Source: Clostridium tunisiense TJ (GTDB taxonomy: Bacteria > Bacillota > Clostridia > Clostridiales > Clostridiaceae). Taken from it: a stretch of DNA of 64,000 nt. The notes beneath the pieces are model-generated. The model had not been told where the DNA came from. It did no database searches and was given only the letters and a program-made list of their open reading frames with translations. The DNA lies in NCBI RefSeq assembly GCF_000300195.1, contig NZ_AMQH01000012.1, positions 186,001 through 250,000 of the forward strand, given 5' to 3'. This document shows, piece after piece, positions 9,586 to 17,896 of the stretch (positions are counted from its first letter, which is position 1; each line of letters opens with the position of its first letter). A program made the position numbers and the translations under genes.

Positions 9586-10768
9586 ATATGTAGCTACAAA
9601 TATAGATGGCAACTATGTTAGAGGGAATAAGATTGCCAAAAATCCTGAAGAACTAGTTAAATTATTAAAAGGGGAAAAGCTATTTTGTATAAGTTATAGG
9701 AAAACTATAGAATTTGAGCTCATGAACTTCACTAAAAGGACTTCTCACAAGGATATAGCCCTATTTTGCAAATATATGAGCACTTCTTTAAAAGGTGGCA
9801 TGAATATTTGTGACATATTAAATTTAATATGTTATCAGTTCAAGAATAAAAGCTTATCTAAAGGTCTAAATAATATTAAAGAAAACATCCAAATAGGAAA
9901 TACTTTTTCAGAGACCTTAGAGAAATTTCCTATGGTATTTCCTCCCTTCTTCAGAGAGATGGTTTATATAGGAGAAGAAAGTGGAAATTTACAAGAAATT
10001 TTTTATAACATGGAGAATTACTATAGTTCAAATTATAAAAGAACTAAAAAGCTAATTAGCTCCTTAGTTTATCCAGCATTTACACTTTTTTTAACTATAG
10101 TTATTACCTTCTTTATGATTACCCAAATCTTGCCTAAGTTTATGATACATATTATTGATCTAAAAGGAGAACTTCCAGCTATCACAAAATTTTATTTAAA
10201 TATGGGAAGCTTTTTAAATAAGTATGGATTGGTTTTTATGTTAGCAATAATTTTAACTTTTACTGGAGCTTATTATACATTAAAAAAAATACACATGAAA
10301 GATTTTTCCTTCATACTTGTGAAATTTCCATTCATCAGTTTTATATACAAAAAAGTATTTTATGCTAGGTTTAGTTATTCTATGTACATGCTACTTGGAA
10401 GTGGCATAGACATTATATCAGCTTTAAATATTATTATAAAATGTGAGAGAAAACAATTCTTCAGTGAGGGTATAAAGAAAGCTTCAAAATCCATTGAAGA
10501 AGGAAAATCCATTTATGAAGCTTTTAATTCTACAGGTATTTTCCCTAAGTTTTTTATTGCAATGGTTCATATAGGTGAAGAAAATGGCACTTTAGATAAT
10601 ATGTTAAATACCGCAAATGAGATTTTTGAACAGGACTTAAGTGGAGCACTAGAAAGATTATCTGTACTTATTGAACCAATACTAATCTTAATCCTTGGAG
10701 GAATTGTAGGTACTATTGTACTTGCTATAATGATGCCCATGATTAAGTTATCTACAGGGGGAATTTAA
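9575..10768 (+). CDS. Inner-membrane platform protein (PilC/GspF family)
   Basis: Polytopic platform that couples the assembly ATPase to pilin polymerisation. Two copies of the T2SS-F domain are recognisable (about 65-185 and 265-385), each ending in hydrophobic helices; MVYIGEESGNL and MVHIGEENGTL are the matching signatures in the two repeats. 397 residues is the usual length. It overlaps the ATPase gene by 11 bases, with GGAGG before the ATG. Confidence 0.93.
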   Translation: MQYKYVATNIDGNYVRGNKIAKNPEELVKLLKGEKLFCISYRKTIEFELMNFTKRTSHKDIALFCKYMSTSLKGGMNICDILNLICYQFKNKSLSKGLNNIKENIQIGNTFSETLEKFPMVFPPFFREMVYIGEESGNLQEIFYNMENYYSSNYKRTKKLISSLVYPAFTLFLTIVITFFMITQILPKFMIHIIDLKGELPAITKFYLNMGSFLNKYGLVFMLAIILTFTGAYYTLKKIHMKDFSFILVKFPFISFIYKKVFYARFSYSMYMLLGSGIDIISALNIIIKCERKQFFSEGIKKASKSIEEGKSIYEAFNSTGIFPKFFIAMVHIGEENGTLDNMLNTANEIFEQDLSGALERLSVLIEPILILILGGIVGTIVLAIMMPMIKLSTGGI

Positions 10769-10770
10769 AA

Positions 10771-11208
10771 GTGAAAAAAGGATTTACGCTAATTGAGCTT
10801 ATAATAACAATTTCATTAATTTCTATAATAGTTACAGCTTCATTAATGTCACTGAAAGGATTTAAGGAATTTAAGGATAATTTTGAAATGGACTATACAG
10901 TAAACCATACAATAGAGTTTATTAATAGTGCAAAGTGTTTTTCAAGGAGTAAGGGTAGCTCATCAATTATTGTAATAAATGAAGAAGAAAGCGATATACA
11001 ACTATATTTCAATAGAAGAATGCTTAAGAATTTCAAATTGCCCAATAATATTAAAATTAACAGCAACAACGATGACATAGAAATAAGCAACTTGGGTAAG
11101 ATTGGTAGCGGTGAGGCGTGTACTATTACCTTAACAAATAGAAGAACAAATGATGCTGCACAAATAACTTTAAAGGTAGGAACAGGATATGTCAGTGAAA
11201 AAAAGTAA
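10771..11208 (+). CDS. Pseudopilin with N-terminal methylation motif (GspH-like position)
   Basis: Begins with GTG, eight bases after GGGGGA. The N-terminus MKKGFTLIELIITISLI is a class III (type IV pilin) signal: the prepilin peptidase would cut after the glycine and methylate the phenylalanine, and the following hydrophobic helix packs in the filament core. The rest is a short globular domain without a clear family. Second gene order position after GspF suggests a GspH/minor-pilin role, inferred from context. The host may use this system for DNA uptake, as with comG, or for secretion. Confidence 0.85.
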   Translation: MKKGFTLIELIITISLISIIVTASLMSLKGFKEFKDNFEMDYTVNHTIEFINSAKCFSRSKGSSSIIVINEEESDIQLYFNRRMLKNFKLPNNIKINSNNDDIEISNLGKIGSGEACTITLTNRRTNDAAQITLKVGTGYVSEKK

Positions 11209-11626
11209 GGGTTTTACACTAATAGAAGTTATAGTGAGCGTGAGTATCATTTCTATAGCTTTAATTACTATAATATCTTCTGAAATGTTAACCTTAAAAC
11301 TAAAAAATCAACAAGGAGCTAAGGACAAGGGCATAATGATTTTAGAAACTACTAATAAAATAGTGACAAATAATTTATCTTATGGGGAAGTTTTAAATAA
11401 TTTTGGCGATAATGTAAGATATATTACAAGTCCAAATACCAATATAGATCTAATTAAAAAAAGTAATATTATAAGTCTTTGTACCACAAGTTCAGAACCA
11501 TCATATCCTTATATGATAATAAGTGGAGAAAAGGATAAAGATTATGATGTAGTGAAAGTGGTATTGAATTATGTAATTAACAAAAATGAGGGTTTAACTT
11601 ATGTGTTTTATAAAGGGAACTATTAA
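11189..11626 (+). CDS. Pseudopilin (GspI-like position)
   Basis: Contains the prepilin cleavage/methylation motif KGFTLIEVIVS at residues 7-17 followed by a hydrophobic helix. 145 residues with an otherwise unfamiliar C-terminal domain. It overlaps the previous pseudopilin gene by 20 bases and is itself overlapped by the next, so the three pseudopilins are probably coupled in translation. Assignment as GspI-like rests only on order. Confidence 0.83.
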   Translation: MSVKKSKGFTLIEVIVSVSIISIALITIISSEMLTLKLKNQQGAKDKGIMILETTNKIVTNNLSYGEVLNNFGDNVRYITSPNTNIDLIKKSNIISLCTTSSEPSYPYMIISGEKDKDYDVVKVVLNYVINKNEGLTYVFYKGNY

Positions 11627-12098
11627 AAAGAACCAAGGCTTTACTCTTATTGAAGTTATTATTTCACTATGCCTTATAACACTAGTGGGGTTACTTTTAT
11701 TATCAACTTTTTCTGTTCATAGTAACACATATAATTATCTTTCAAATCATATTAAAAGTGATATTGCAATAAAAGAAGCTCTGGGATTTATACAGCAGGA
11801 TATCCTAGAAAATAGCGAAGAAGTAGAAGTTAAAGATAATGAAATACATATTAAGAAAGGACTTAGTGCTAGTGACACTAACCATAAATTATATTTTAAA
11901 ACTGTTAGAAAAGTTGTCTTTCAAGGCTCAGTTATATATGTGTATTTTAAAAATCAAAACAATGATTTTAGCTTTACACCCCAACCACTATTGTATGATG
12001 TGGAAACTTTCAATGTGGAAGAAAATTTTGACGTAATTTTTATAAAAATAAAGACTAAGGATGGAAATACTGGTGAAAAAGTTTTTAGTAGAAGTTAA
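11601..12098 (+). CDS. Pseudopilin (GspJ-like position)
   Basis: The motif QGFTLIEVIISLCLITL (residues 12-28) is a class III signal sequence with a rather long, basic leader. The ATG at 11601 has GAGGG eight bases upstream. The 165-residue protein ends in a small beta-rich domain, consistent with a minor pseudopilin at the filament tip, but no specific family match is claimed. Confidence 0.83.
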   Translation: MCFIKGTIKKNQGFTLIEVIISLCLITLVGLLLLSTFSVHSNTYNYLSNHIKSDIAIKEALGFIQQDILENSEEVEVKDNEIHIKKGLSASDTNHKLYFKTVRKVVFQGSVIYVYFKNQNNDFSFTPQPLLYDVETFNVEENFDVIFIKIKTKDGNTGEKVFSRS

Positions 12099-12549
12099 TA
12101 AGAAAAAGAGGAAGCATAAGGGCAATGTGTTGGTGCTAACATTAATCATTACTAATATAATATTAATGTTCAGCTTATATATAATTGCTAGAGTAGGGAA
12201 TTTAGTGTTATACAATGAAAATTTAGCTAGTTATGTGTTAAAAGAAGATAAGAATTTAAAGCAAAGAGAGTATGTTTTAACACAACTTAACAATCTAGTT
12301 ATGACAAATATGCAGGGTATCACAGGACAGAGTAATACTATCATAGGTATAGATGAATTTTTCAAAGTATATAACAACAGTACCATAGTAACTTATGAAA
12401 ATTGTAGTATTAAATATAACAGTGCTAAAAAGGAATTCTTAATAGAAACTGTAATTCAAGATGGCTCATCTGTACAAAGTGTACTTACAGAAAAATTCTA
12501 TATAGATATTAGTGGGGGAAAGCCTAAATACAACTTTTTAAAATTATAA
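12061..12549 (+). CDS. Minor pilus component with a single N-terminal membrane helix (PilX/GspK-like position)
   Basis: A 162-residue protein with a basic N-terminus and one hydrophobic segment (about 21-45, GNVLVLTLIITNIILMFSLY) but no GFTLIE cleavage site, followed by a soluble domain. Its place after three pseudopilins is where PilX/GspK-like or ComGF/GG-like proteins occur. The start could be ATG 12061 or GTG 12073; AAGGA at about 12057 fits the GTG better. Function is inferred from the operon only. Confidence 0.7.
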   Translation: MEILVKKFLVEVNKKKRKHKGNVLVLTLIITNIILMFSLYIIARVGNLVLYNENLASYVLKEDKNLKQREYVLTQLNNLVMTNMQGITGQSNTIIGIDEFFKVYNNSTIVTYENCSIKYNSAKKEFLIETVIQDGSSVQSVLTEKFYIDISGGKPKYNFLKL

Positions 12550-12568
12550 AAAGGAAGGAGAGATTAAT

Positions 12569-13306
12569 ATTAGTTCAAATTATTTATTACAAATAAGTAA
12601 CGATGCAGTTAGAGCGGTGCCTTTTAGAAAAAATCCTATAATAAAGAATGTAAAACTTTTTAATGAAGCTTTTGTAGATAGAGATTTTTTTGTAAGGCTA
12701 AAAAATAGAAAACTTACAATAGTTATTGAAGGAGAAGAAATATATATTGAACCTATTACTATTCCTAAGGTAAGAAATTTTCGCATTTATGATTTAGTAA
12801 AGAATGAACTGGTCTATAAGTTTGACAATATCGATAATGTTATATTTCACTATAAGGTTATTGGAGAAAGTGATAAATGTATTAATGTTATAGTATATTG
12901 TGCAAATATAGAAAATTATCATATGCTAAAAAAGGAAAACTATAATGGTGGTACTTTTACAAAAATTAATTTATTGCAAAATTATCTTCTTAATTATATT
13001 TCTAAAGTAATTAACGAAAAAGATTATTACATTGCCTTTAAATACAATAGGAACATCTATTTTTTATTAGTAAACAAAAACAATTTAATCGCAAATAGGG
13101 TTATGAAATTTGATAAAACTTTGAGTACCTATACTGAGGATTTTAAAGAGTTCTTAGAGGAGTACAAAGAAGAATATAGTTTTATAAATAAAATTTACAC
13201 CTTAGATATAAGTTTATCAAATATAGAGTTAGATAATTTTATTGTTACAAAACTAAAAGCAGTAAATAGTAAAGAGTTTTTAAATTATATAATTTTAAAG
13301 GGGTAA
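12569..13306 (+). CDS. PilM-like pilus assembly protein, probable ATT start
   Basis: The frame is open upstream of the first usable GTG (12617), and a strong ribosome site GGAAGGAG (12553-12560) is followed after eight bases by ATT (12569), the expected start position. Starting there gives about 245 residues beginning I/M-S-S-N-Y-L-L-Q-I-S-N-D-A-V, and LLQISNDAVRAVP resembles the first strand of the PilM actin-like fold. No ATG or TTG lies between. Rare ATT starts are known (infC), but a base error or mutation of ATG is possible. Place before PilN/PilO-like genes supports PilM. Confidence 0.68.
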   Translation: MSSNYLLQISNDAVRAVPFRKNPIIKNVKLFNEAFVDRDFFVRLKNRKLTIVIEGEEIYIEPITIPKVRNFRIYDLVKNELVYKFDNIDNVIFHYKVIGESDKCINVIVYCANIENYHMLKKENYNGGTFTKINLLQNYLLNYISKVINEKDYYIAFKYNRNIYFLLVNKNNLIANRVMKFDKTLSTYTEDFKEFLEEYKEEYSFINKIYTLDISLSNIELDNFIVTKLKAVNSKEFLNYIILKG

Positions 13307-13309
13307 AAC

Positions 13310-13771
13310 ATGCGTAAAGATTATATTCCAAATTGGTATATAGAAAAAATCGAAAAAAAAGAAATAAAATATTATAAGTCTTTAACCTTTTCACTGATTT
13401 TTATAGTTTTAATTATGGCTGGTTTCGCTATGAAAAATATTAGTACATATAATAGCTTGATGTTTGAAAGTATTAATAAGCTAAGCACTAAAAAGGATAC
13501 TACCCAAGATGCTGTAGAAAAAAATATAGATATTAACACATTGAAGTATCTTCAAGAGAAGATTATTAATACTTCAATAAATCTTGATAAAATAACTATT
13601 GATAAGAATACTATTTCAATGATAATTGATGTGAAGGATATGAATGACTATTTAGTTAATATAAAACATTTAGAAGCTAACAGTGACATAATCTATGTAT
13701 CAAATATAATGGAAAAAGAAAAGCAAAAGTTTTTTGAAGTAAAGGTGAAAATTAAAAATGAAAAATATTAA
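13310..13771 (+). CDS. PilN-like bitopic membrane protein
   Basis: A 153-residue protein with a cytoplasmic basic head (starting MRKDYIPNWYIEK), one transmembrane helix at about 26-46, and an extracytoplasmic domain with a small alpha-beta pattern. This layout and the position between PilM-like and PilO-like genes match PilN of type IV pilus machines, which links the PilM ring to the periplasm or cell-wall zone. Sequence similarity itself is weak. GGGG precedes the ATG. Confidence 0.65.
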   Translation: MRKDYIPNWYIEKIEKKEIKYYKSLTFSLIFIVLIMAGFAMKNISTYNSLMFESINKLSTKKDTTQDAVEKNIDINTLKYLQEKIINTSINLDKITIDKNTISMIIDVKDMNDYLVNIKHLEANSDIIYVSNIMEKEKQKFFEVKVKIKNEKY

Positions 13772-14150
13772 GTATAAAGTAGTGATAATTCTATTAAGTT
13801 TTTTATGTGTAGTTACCTGTATAACTAATAATAGTTATGAAAGAAAAGTTCGCGATTATTATTTACAAGTTAATAATGTTACTGTAGATGCAAAACCTAA
13901 GAAAAAGTATACCTTGTACGATGCACTAAATATGCTTAATAAATATGATTCCTTAGAAATTAAGAAAATAAACCTAGAGGGTAACAATGAATGTGATATA
14001 CAAATTAAGTATTGTGGAGATTTTAAAGCTTCTATAGATACATTAGAAGAAATATGCAATATTGAGGAAGTTATTAAAATTGAAAATATAACAATAAACT
14101 CAAAGGATAATACTGCTGATTTTAATGTAAAATTTCTACTAATGAAGTAA
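13758..14150 (+). CDS. PilO-like membrane protein
   Basis: A 130-residue protein with an N-terminal hydrophobic helix (residues 6-22) and a soluble domain with a ferredoxin-like alternation, as in PilO. It overlaps the PilN-like gene by 14 bases and closes the pilus operon. The hydrophobic stretch ends in C-V-V-T-C, but the context of the cysteines is not a convincing lipobox. Function is inferred from position. Confidence 0.6.
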   Translation: MKNIKYKVVIILLSFLCVVTCITNNSYERKVRDYYLQVNNVTVDAKPKKKYTLYDALNMLNKYDSLEIKKINLEGNNECDIQIKYCGDFKASIDTLEEICNIEEVIKIENITINSKDNTADFNVKFLLMK

Positions 14151-14239
14151 TAGTTAAAATATTAATAGTTTCTTGAATAGATTCCTAGTATTGAGTAGAA
14201 TATATTTAGGAAACTATACAAATGTACATAGGAGATAAG

Positions 14240-14767
14240 ATGAAGGAAAATATAATATTAGTAGGACTAAGCACCTGTGGGAAAACTACTTTAGGAAAAG
14301 AAGTTAGTAAAAGTTTAAAAATGAATTTTGTAGATTGTGATAATGTAATAGAACATAAAGAAGGTAAGAGCATAAGTGAAATATTTAAAGTTTTAGGGGA
14401 GAACTATTTTAGACAATTAGAAAAAGAATTAATAAGCAGTTTATTTCAATTGGAATCTACTGTTATAAGTACAGGGGGTGGAATGCCTATATACAACAAT
14501 AATATGGAGTTGTTAAAAAAAATAGGTGTTGTTATATTTTTAAATACCCCAATTGATACACTGATTAGTAGAAATTTAAAAGTAAACAATAGGCCCCTTA
14601 TAATAGAAAATACAGAAGAAAAAATAAAGAGCATGTACAATCATAGAGTAGATATATATAGAAAGGCTCATTACACTTTAGATACTTGCGATCTAACCAT
14701 AGAGCAATCCGTGGATGCTATAATTAATTTAGTAAAAACCCACATGAATTTGCTGTATATAAAATAA
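14240..14767 (+). CDS. aroK: Shikimate kinase
   Basis: Phosphorylates shikimate at C3 in the chorismate pathway. The P-loop GLSTCGKTT lies at residues 9-17, followed by the shikimate-binding DCDNVIE and the STGGGMP motif of the family. The lid region RPLI is present. The ATG at 14240 has AGGAG six bases upstream and gives 175 residues; the in-frame ATG at 14222 lacks a site. The order pilus operon-aroK-efp-spoIIIA is like comG-aroK-efp-spoIIIA in Bacillus. Confidence 0.94.
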   Translation: MKENIILVGLSTCGKTTLGKEVSKSLKMNFVDCDNVIEHKEGKSISEIFKVLGENYFRQLEKELISSLFQLESTVISTGGGMPIYNNNMELLKKIGVVIFLNTPIDTLISRNLKVNNRPLIIENTEEKIKSMYNHRVDIYRKAHYTLDTCDLTIEQSVDAIINLVKTHMNLLYIK

Positions 14768-14938
14768 TATATTTGCAAATAGCGTTGAGTTTTGGTAAAA
14801 TAATTTTGTTAGCGAAAAAAAGAATGTGGATACTTATGAAAAATATAGTATTTTTGGATTCTTATGTACATAGCTAATAAAAAGGTTGACAAAAAATTAA
14901 CATAAAATAAGGTTTGGTATTAATTTATTTTAATAGGT

Positions 14939-14944
14939 TATAAT
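14939..14944 (+). promoter_or_regulatory. Candidate -10 box of the efp promoter
   Basis: A perfect TATAAT lies about 40 bases before the efp start. The best -35 candidate is TTGGTA at 14914-14919 with a long 19-base spacer; a separate TTGACA at 14886-14891 has only a poor -10. A promoter is likely here but its exact form is uncertain. Confidence 0.4.
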
Positions 14945-14984
14945 AAATGTAACTAACAACGCAATTATACAGGAGGTAACACTG

Positions 14985-15542
14985 ATGATATCAGCAGGAG
15001 ATTTAAGAAAAGGAACAACTTTTGAAGAGGGTGGACAAGTTTATACTGTAATAGACTTTTTACATGTTAAACCAGGTAAAGGAGCTGCTTTCGTAAGAAC
15101 TAAGTTAAGAAATGCGGTAACTGGTGGGGTTACTGAAACAACTTTTAACCCAACAGCTAAATTACAAGAAGCAGTTATTGAAAGAAAAGAAATGCAATAC
15201 TTATATTCTGATGGAGAGTTATACTACTTCATGGATCAAGAAACTTATGAGCAAATTCCACTTAACTATGAAAAAGTTGAAGAAGCAATTAAGTTCTTAA
15301 AAGAAAATATGTATGCTGTTATTAAGTTTTACAAAGGAGAGGCTTTCTCTGTTGAAGCACCAAACTTTGTTGAATTAGTTATAACTCACACAGAACCAGG
15401 AGCAAAAGGTAACTCTACTTCAAACGTTATGAAGCCAGCTACAGTTGAAACTGGTGCAATAGTTCCAGTTCCACTATTCGTAAATGAAGGTGAAACAATT
15501 AGAATAGACACAAGAACAGGTGAATATATGGAAAGAGTTTAA
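14985..15542 (+). CDS. efp: Elongation factor P
   Basis: Relieves ribosome stalling at polyproline by binding between the P and E sites. Three OB-like domains in 185 residues, the standard length; the loop [10 protein letters not shown] carries K32, the position that is modified in other bacteria. The C-terminal signature region around [13 protein letters not shown] is complete. AGGAGGT lies eight bases before the ATG, and a strong terminator follows, so it is transcribed alone. Confidence 0.97.
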   Translation: MISAGDLRKGTTFEEGGQVYTVIDFLHVKPGKGAAFVRTKLRNAVTGGVTETTFNPTAKLQEAVIERKEMQYLYSDGELYYFMDQETYEQIPLNYEKVEEAIKFLKENMYAVIKFYKGEAFSVEAPNFVELVITHTEPGAKGNSTSNVMKPATVETGAIVPVPLFVNEGETIRIDTRTGEYMERV

Positions 15543-15551
15543 CTCTTTCAT

Positions 15552-15590
15552 AAAAAGCTAATCGAATTAATTCGATTAGCTTTTTTTCTT
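15552..15590 (+). terminator. Terminator after efp
   Basis: A long self-complementary sequence (AAAAGCTAATCGAA pairing with TTCGATTAGCTTTT) is followed by a T-run. Confidence 0.92.
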
Positions 15591-15639
15591 TTTTGTAATA
15601 ATAGCTCCATTTTCAAATGACTTTAGGAAAGATAATGCT

Positions 15640-15731
15640 CCCAGCCTCTTAAGGTGGGAGTCTTGTGCTAAAAATTAAACTTTATTATAAGAAAGATGAG
15701 TTTGTTGAGTCAAATCTCCTTTCAAAGCCAC
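15640..15731 (+). repeat. Dispersed intergenic repeat, copy related to 33950-34066
   Basis: The stretch starting AAGGTGGGAGTCTTGTG and continuing through TAAAAATTAAACTTTATT matches about 40 of 45 bases of a segment at 33968 onward, and the later ATCTCCTTTCAAAGCCA matches ATCTCTTTCCAAAGCCA there. A CTCCCA/TGGGAG hairpin with an inner CCT/AGG helix sits at its left edge. No gene is encoded. Confidence 0.6.
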
Positions 15732-15847
15732 TCTGAAAAATAAACTAATATTATTTAAAAGGGTTTATATTTTTAAAAATAAATTTATATTTTGGTAATA
15801 ATTACGGTAGTTACTTAATAACAATTAAGTAAGAAAGGATGATGTTT

Positions 15848-16771
15848 ATGTTAACTAAAGATATATCGGATATACTACCAAACACAATAAAAAATGAAAT
15901 TCAGCGATGCGATAAATTGGACAAGATTCAAGAAATTAGAGTAAAAGTCAATAAACCCTTATTTTTAGTTTGCGATAATAAGGAATTAAAATTAAATTAT
16001 AGTTCAACTCTTGAGGATGTAAAAATTATTCTTCAAAGAATGAGCAATTATTCTATTTATGCATTTGAGGATGAAATAAAGCAGGGGTATATTACAATCC
16101 AAGGTGGACACAGAGTTGGACTGTGTGGAAGCTGTGTTTTGGATAAAAACTCTATAAAAACAATTAAAAATATAGCATCTATAAATATCAGAGTAGCAAG
16201 AGAGGTAATAGGCTGTGGAGATAGGATAATACCCTATATTACAAAGGATAATAGAATTCTTAATACTATTATAATTTCTCCACCCAAATGCGGTAAGACT
16301 ACAATTTTAAGAGATTTATCAAGATTAATTTCTTATGGAGTTCCTAAGCTTAATTTGTCAGGGAAGAATGTTTCAGTAATTGATGAAAGAAGTGAAATTG
16401 GAGCTTGCTTTAGGGGTATGCCTCAAATGGACATTGGTATAAGAACAGATATTTTAGATGGGTGCCCTAAAAGTGAAGGTATAATCATGGCTATTAGAAG
16501 CATGGCTCCACAAGTAGTTATTTGTGATGAAATAGGAACTTATAAGGATATGGAAAGCATTATTCTAGCATTAAATTCAGGAGTGAATCTAATTACTACT
16601 ATACATGGATTTGATGTTGATGACCTTTATAGAAGACCGGTATTTAAAGAAGTAATGGAAAATAAAGTTTTTGATAAAGCAGTGGTTTTAAGTAATAGAA
16701 GGGGTATTGCCACCATAGAATATATATATGATTTTACTAAAGGTGAGAAAGTAAGGGGGGAGAGTTTTTGA
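15848..16771 (+). CDS. spoIIIAA: Stage III sporulation protein AA, AAA-type ATPase
   Basis: Secretion-ATPase-like protein of the SpoIIIA-SpoIIQ channel that joins mother cell and forespore. A Walker A-like loop SPPKCGKTT and a Walker B region VVICDEIG are present, as is the R/H-rich nucleotide loop near DERSEIG. The third of three close ATGs (15848) is chosen because AGAAAGG lies nine bases before it and directly abuts the first; 307 residues. It heads the eight-gene operon; no convincing sigma-E promoter could be matched upstream. Confidence 0.95.
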   Translation: MLTKDISDILPNTIKNEIQRCDKLDKIQEIRVKVNKPLFLVCDNKELKLNYSSTLEDVKIILQRMSNYSIYAFEDEIKQGYITIQGGHRVGLCGSCVLDKNSIKTIKNIASINIRVAREVIGCGDRIIPYITKDNRILNTIIISPPKCGKTTILRDLSRLISYGVPKLNLSGKNVSVIDERSEIGACFRGMPQMDIGIRTDILDGCPKSEGIIMAIRSMAPQVVICDEIGTYKDMESIILALNSGVNLITTIHGFDVDDLYRRPVFKEVMENKVFDKAVVLSNRRGIATIEYIYDFTKGEKVRGESF

Positions 16772-17286
16772 TAAAAATACTGGGAATACTTTTGATTTTA
16801 ATTTCTTCAACTGTAGTTGGATTTATGTATGGAGAAGGAATGAAGAAAAGAGTTAAGGAATTGAATGAGCTTTTAAGAGGAGTGTATATATTAAAAAATG
16901 AAATTAATTACATGCACTCCTTACTACCAGAAGCACTTATGAAGGTGTCAGAAAAGTGTACAGGTACTATTAAAAAAATATTTGTAGATGCATCAAAAAT
17001 ACTTCTAAGTAATGAAGAAGTAGATGTGTATACAAGCTTTAAGAAGTCTATTGACATAAATAAATCTAATATCAATCTTACCAAAGAAGATTTAAGTATT
17101 TTTTTAGATCTAAGTAAGAGTTTAGGGGAACTAGATGTAGACGGGCACAACGATATATTCAGCTTAGTAACTGAAAATTTAAACAAAGCAATTATTGGAG
17201 CAGAGAGTAATTTAGAAAAAAGTATTAAGATGTATAGATATCTTGGTTTTTCCTTTGGGGCCATGATTGCAATAGTTTTAATTTAG
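16768..17286 (+). CDS. spoIIIAB: Stage III sporulation protein AB
   Basis: GspF/PilC-like membrane component of the sporulation channel, 172 residues, with an N-terminal helix (VVGFMYGEGMKKR follows it) and a C-terminal hydrophobic helix. The motif YLGFSFGAM near the end is typical. Its TTG start overlaps the spoIIIAA stop by four bases. Confidence 0.93.
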   Translation: MIKILGILLILISSTVVGFMYGEGMKKRVKELNELLRGVYILKNEINYMHSLLPEALMKVSEKCTGTIKKIFVDASKILLSNEEVDVYTSFKKSIDINKSNINLTKEDLSIFLDLSKSLGELDVDGHNDIFSLVTENLNKAIIGAESNLEKSIKMYRYLGFSFGAMIAIVLI

Positions 17287-17296
17287 GAGGGGTAAT

Positions 17297-17494
17297 ATGT
17301 TAGACATGAGTACAATTTTCAAAATAGCTATAGTGGGAATTGTAATGATAATTCTTGAAAAAGTTTTAAATAGTGGAGGCAAATCAGAATATGCTGTCAT
17401 AAGTAATTTAGCAGGAGTGATAATCATATTAATGCTTGTAATTAGCTTGATTAGCAAGCTATTTAACTCGGTTCAGACACTATTTTATTTTTAG
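17297..17494 (+). CDS. spoIIIAC: Stage III sporulation protein AC
   Basis: A 65-residue protein with two transmembrane helices, matching SpoIIIAC in length, hydrophobicity and operon position. It begins MLDMSTIFKIAIVGI after an AGGAGGGG site. In Bacillus it is a small membrane subunit of the SpoIIIA complex related to SpoIIIAD. Confidence 0.93.
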   Translation: MLDMSTIFKIAIVGIVMIILEKVLNSGGKSEYAVISNLAGVIIILMLVISLISKLFNSVQTLFYF

Positions 17495-17503
17495 GAGGGT
17501 ACT

Positions 17504-17887
17504 ATGGAAATAATTAAAGTAGTTACCTTTGCTCTAGTTGCACTTATTATTGTCATGGTGGTTAAGAATGAAAGAAATGACATAGCAGTCTTCTTAAGTT
17601 TGGTTGCTGGAATAATGATTTTTATCTTTATGATTAGCAAGCTCACTATAGTAGTAAACTTTTTACAAAGTTTATCCAATAAGGCAAATATAGATGTGGT
17701 TTATTTAGATACAGTTTTTAAAGTCCTTGGTATTGCATATTTATCATCTTTTTGTAGTGAGGTATGCAAAGATGCTGGTGAAGGTAGTATTGCAGCTAAG
17801 GTAGAGTTTGCTGGAAAGATATTAATATTAACCTTAGCCATACCTATATTAATGGCTGTAATGAGAAGTATATTAAAAATAATGTAG
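17504..17887 (+). CDS. spoIIIAD: Stage III sporulation protein AD
   Basis: A 127-residue membrane protein with three or four hydrophobic helices and the family segment AYLSSFCSEVCKDAGEGSIA near residues 84-103. It lies nine bases after spoIIIAC with AGGAGGG in between. Confidence 0.94.
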   Translation: MEIIKVVTFALVALIIVMVVKNERNDIAVFLSLVAGIMIFIFMISKLTIVVNFLQSLSNKANIDVVYLDTVFKVLGIAYLSSFCSEVCKDAGEGSIAAKVEFAGKILILTLAIPILMAVMRSILKIM

Positions 17888-17896
17888 AGGTATATT

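Noticed and set aside
11839-12036. Second plus-strand frame inside the third pseudopilin gene
   Set aside because: Out-of-frame reading of a supported gene, without its own ribosome site.
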